A stretch of DNA of 15,945 nt. Origin: CAIOSQ01 sp044359885 (GTDB lineage Bacteria; Pseudomonadota; Alphaproteobacteria; CACIAM-22H2). Location of the stretch: the NCBI GenBank assembly GCA_044359885.1, contig JBIKLI010000066.1, positions 1 to 15,945 on the forward strand, written 5' to 3'. Below the pieces are notes generated by a model that was not told the origin of the DNA, made no database searches, and worked only from the letters and a program-made list of their open reading frames with translations. The translations under genes were made by a program, and so were the position numbers. Positions 13,760 to 15,945 of this stretch are shown piece after piece (the first letter of the stretch is position 1; the number at the start of each line of letters is the position of its first letter).

Positions 13760-15945
13760 CTACTCGGCGGCGCTGGCCATCGGCGCCGTCGGCGTCGTCG
13801 CGCGCAGGCGGCGCAGCAGATCCTCCTCGCGCGCCTTGGCCTTGCGCAGATGCTCTTCCTTGACGTGGCCGTAGCCGCGGATCTGCTCGGGGATGCTGGC
13901 GAGTTCGACCGCGAGGCGGTGGTTGGCGGGCGACAGCCGGGCGCAGATCTCGTCGACCATGGCCTCGTAGGCGACGATCAGCTGGCGTTCCATGCGTCGC
14001 TCGGCGCTGCGCCCGAAGATGTCCAACGGCGTGCCGCGCAGCCGGCGCAGCTTCGCGAGCACGCCGAAGGCGGCGAGCATCCAGGGGCCGAAGCGCCGCT
14101 TGCGCGGCTTGCCGGTCGCGGGATCGCGCTCGCCCAGCAGCGGCGGCGCGAGGTGGAACTCGAGCGAACGCCAGCCCGAGAATTGCTGCTCCAGCGCCTG
14201 CCGGAAGGCCGGGGCCGCGTAGAGCCGCGCCACCTCGTACTCGTCCTTGTAGGCCATCAGCTTGTAGCCGTAGCGCGCGACCGCCTCGGTCAGCTCGGTA
14301 TGCCCAGGCAGGCACTGGCTCTCGGCCAGCTCGGCCTTGCGCACGAGTGCCGCATAGCGCGCCGCATAGCCCTCGTCCTGGTAGTCGACGAGGTCGGCGC
14401 GGCGCCGTGCGACGAGTTCGGCGAGGCTGGCGGGCGGCGCTTGCGCGGGCGACGGCGGCGCGGGCGCGGCGAAGCGCAGCAGCGTGTCCATGTCGTGGGC
14501 GGCGAGGCGACCGAAGGCGAAGGCGCGCTTGCTGGCGTCGATCGCCACCCCGTTGAGCTCGATGGCGCGCTCGATCGCCGCGCGCGACACGGGGATGGCG
14601 CCCTTCTGCCAGGCGTAGCCCAGCATGAACGGATTGGTGGCGATCGAATCGCCCATCAGCGCCGTGGCGTGGCGCTGCGCGGGGAACGCGTCGAGCGCCG
14701 CGCGCCCGATCGCCCGCGCGATCGACTCCTCGAGTTCGCCCAGCGGAAAGACCAGGTCGGGATCGCGGGTGAATGCGCCGATCGGCGCGCCGTGGACGTT
14801 GACGAAGGCCCGGGTGCGGCCCGGACGCATGCGCGCCATCGCCTCGGGGCCCGCCGACACCGCGAGATCGCACCCCAGGATCAGATCGCCTTCGCCCGGC
14901 GGGATGCGCGCCGCGTGGATCGCCTCCGGCGCGGCGGCGATGCGCACATGGCTGAGCACGGCACCGCCCTTCTGGGCGAGACCGGTCTGGTCGAGCACGG
15001 TGACGCCCTTGCCCTCCAGATGCGCCGCCATGCCGAGCAGCGCGCCGATGGTCACGACGCCGGTCCCGCCGATGCCGGTGACCAGGATGTTCCAGGGCTG
15101 GGCGAGGGCGGGCAGGGCGGCCGGTTCGGGCAGCGCCGCCAGCGCGGCGTCGGCTTCGCCGCCGGCCTTGCTGCGCCGGATCCTGGCGCCATGGACGGTG
15201 ACGAAGGAGGGGCAGAACCCCTTCACGCAGGAGAAATCCTTGTTGCAGGAGGACTGGTCGATCGCGCGCTTGCGGCCGTATTCGGTTTCCAGCGGCGTCA
15301 GCGACAGGCAGTTCGACGCCACGCCGCAGTCGCCGCAGCCCTCGCAGACCCGGGAATTGATGAACACGCGCCGGTCCGGGTCGGGGAAGGACCCGCGCTT
15401 GCGCCGCCGGCGCTTCTCCGCCGCGCAGGTCTGGTCGTGGATCAGGACCGTGACGCCCGGATGTTCGCGCAGCGCGCGCTGCACGCCGTCGAGCTCGTCG
15501 CGGTGCCGGATCTCGACGCCGGGCGGGAAATCCGCGTCGGCCGGGTATTTCTGCGGATCGTCGGTGGTGACGACGACCTTGCGCACGCCCTCGGCCAGGA
15601 CCTGGCGCGCGATCATCGGCACCGAGAGCGGCCCGTCGACGGGCTGGCCGCCGGTCATGGCGACGGCGTCGTTGAACAGGATCTTGTAGGTCATCGACAC
15701 CTTGGCCGAGACCGCGGCGCGGATCGCCAGCAGTCCCGAATGGAAATAGGTGCCGTCGCCGATGTTGGCGAAGATGTGCGGGGTGTCGGTGAACGGCGCC
15801 TGGCCGATCCAGGTGCAACCCTCGCCGCCCATATGCGTGAACGTCTCCGCGCCGCGGTCCATCCAGACGGTCATGAAGTGACAGCCGATCCCGGCGGCGG
15901 CGCGGCTGCCCTCGGGCACCCGCGGCGAGGGGTTGTGCGGGCAGC
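13760..15945 (-). CDS. Indolepyruvate:ferredoxin oxidoreductase, fused form (5' end outside window)
   Basis: The visible 727 residues are the C-terminal part of a large cytoplasmic oxidoreductase of the IorAB-fusion family, usually about 1150 residues. Such enzymes oxidatively decarboxylate arylpyruvates to aryl-acetyl-CoA using TPP and Fe-S clusters and pass electrons to ferredoxin. The frame is open to the edge, beginning 'CPHNPSPRVPEGSRAAAGIGC', which is a family hallmark. The TPP motif is intact: 'NIGDGTYFHSG' (codons near 15760) and 'FNDAVAMTGGQ'. A ferredoxin-like insert has 'CEGCGDCGVASNC' and three further cysteines (about 15214-15346). The gamma domain starts with 'GIGGTGVVT' near 15076. 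The last ~230 residues are the family's C-terminal domain. A GTG at 15919 could look like a start, but the homology continues upstream of it. The exact keto-acid substrate is not determinable. Confidence 0.93.
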   Translation of the reverse strand, partial: CPHNPSPRVPEGSRAAAGIGCHFMTVWMDRGAETFTHMGGEGCTWIGQAPFTDTPHIFANIGDGTYFHSGLLAIRAAVSAKVSMTYKILFNDAVAMTGGQPVDGPLSVPMIARQVLAEGVRKVVVTTDDPQKYPADADFPPGVEIRHRDELDGVQRALREHPGVTVLIHDQTCAAEKRRRRKRGSFPDPDRRVFINSRVCEGCGDCGVASNCLSLTPLETEYGRKRAIDQSSCNKDFSCVKGFCPSFVTVHGARIRRSKAGGEADAALAALPEPAALPALAQPWNILVTGIGGTGVVTIGALLGMAAHLEGKGVTVLDQTGLAQKGGAVLSHVRIAAAPEAIHAARIPPGEGDLILGCDLAVSAGPEAMARMRPGRTRAFVNVHGAPIGAFTRDPDLVFPLGELEESIARAIGRAALDAFPAQRHATALMGDSIATNPFMLGYAWQKGAIPVSRAAIERAIELNGVAIDASKRAFAFGRLAAHDMDTLLRFAAPAPPSPAQAPPASLAELVARRRADLVDYQDEGYAARYAALVRKAELAESQCLPGHTELTEAVARYGYKLMAYKDEYEVARLYAAPAFRQALEQQFSGWRSLEFHLAPPLLGERDPATGKPRKRRFGPWMLAAFGVLAKLRRLRGTPLDIFGRSAERRMERQLIVAYEAMVDEICARLSPANHRLAVELASIPEQIRGYGHVKEEHLRKAKAREEDLLRRLRATTPTAPMASAAE

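Noticed and set aside
15917..15919. GTG at 15919 as the start of the oxidoreductase gene
   Set aside because: The in-frame codons upstream read C-P-H-N-P-S-P, which continues a conserved motif of the family, so the gene is cut by the window edge rather than starting there.
1..15945. Mobile elements, CRISPR arrays, tRNA or rRNA genes
   Set aside because: I found no transposase or integrase motifs, no regularly spaced repeats beyond one two-copy repeat, and no cloverleaf or rRNA-like segments by reading. Composition is uniform across the window.

Overview
The window looks like chromosomal DNA of a very GC-rich alphaproteobacterium, possibly Rhodospirillales-like. The lineage evidence is a DUF1244 protein, a GapR (DUF2312) nucleoid protein and a fused indolepyruvate:ferredoxin oxidoreductase, together with strongly G/C-biased third codon positions. 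I see no rRNA, tRNA, insertion sequence, integrase or CRISPR array. Genes are packed tightly; the longest gap is about 185 bases.

Layout. (1) Bases 1-1969, minus strand: an exporter operon of DevC/MacB type (permease, ATPase, then the first codons of a probable HlyD-like adaptor), with ATGA overlaps at both junctions. A TetR regulator (2042-2707) diverges from it. A 13-bp inverted repeat at 1999-2011 lies between them and is the obvious operator candidate. (2) 2785-4092: a COG4091-type NAD(P)-dependent dehydrogenase with a C-terminal SAF domain. (3) 4278-8069: an importer operon with a periplasmic binding protein, a fused two-domain permease and a TOBE-type ATPase. It resembles the ferric-iron/2-aminoethylphosphonate group, but the tyrosines that bind iron in FbpA are not seen. 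(4) 8218-10911: an 897-residue protein that reads as an IspG-like TIM barrel fused to an almost complete DXS-like region. These are two enzymes of the MEP isoprenoid pathway, and both halves appear to have lost their catalytic and cofactor residues. This is the most unusual object in the window. (5) 10972-13737: DUF1244 protein, secreted alpha/beta hydrolase (probable TTG start overlapping the DUF1244 stop), GapR, and an HtrA-like protein with a PDZ domain but no catalytic triad and no signal peptide. (6) 13760-15945, minus strand: the C-terminal two thirds of an indolepyruvate:ferredoxin oxidoreductase, running off the window edge and converging on the HtrA-like gene.

How the genes work together: region 1 is a self-contained regulated exporter, and region 3 a self-contained importer with the dehydrogenase of region 2 as a possible catabolic partner. 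Regions 4 and 5 hold two apparent pseudoenzymes close to conserved alphaproteobacterial housekeeping genes. The pseudoenzyme reading comes from motif alignment by eye and has not been tested by profile search or structure prediction.
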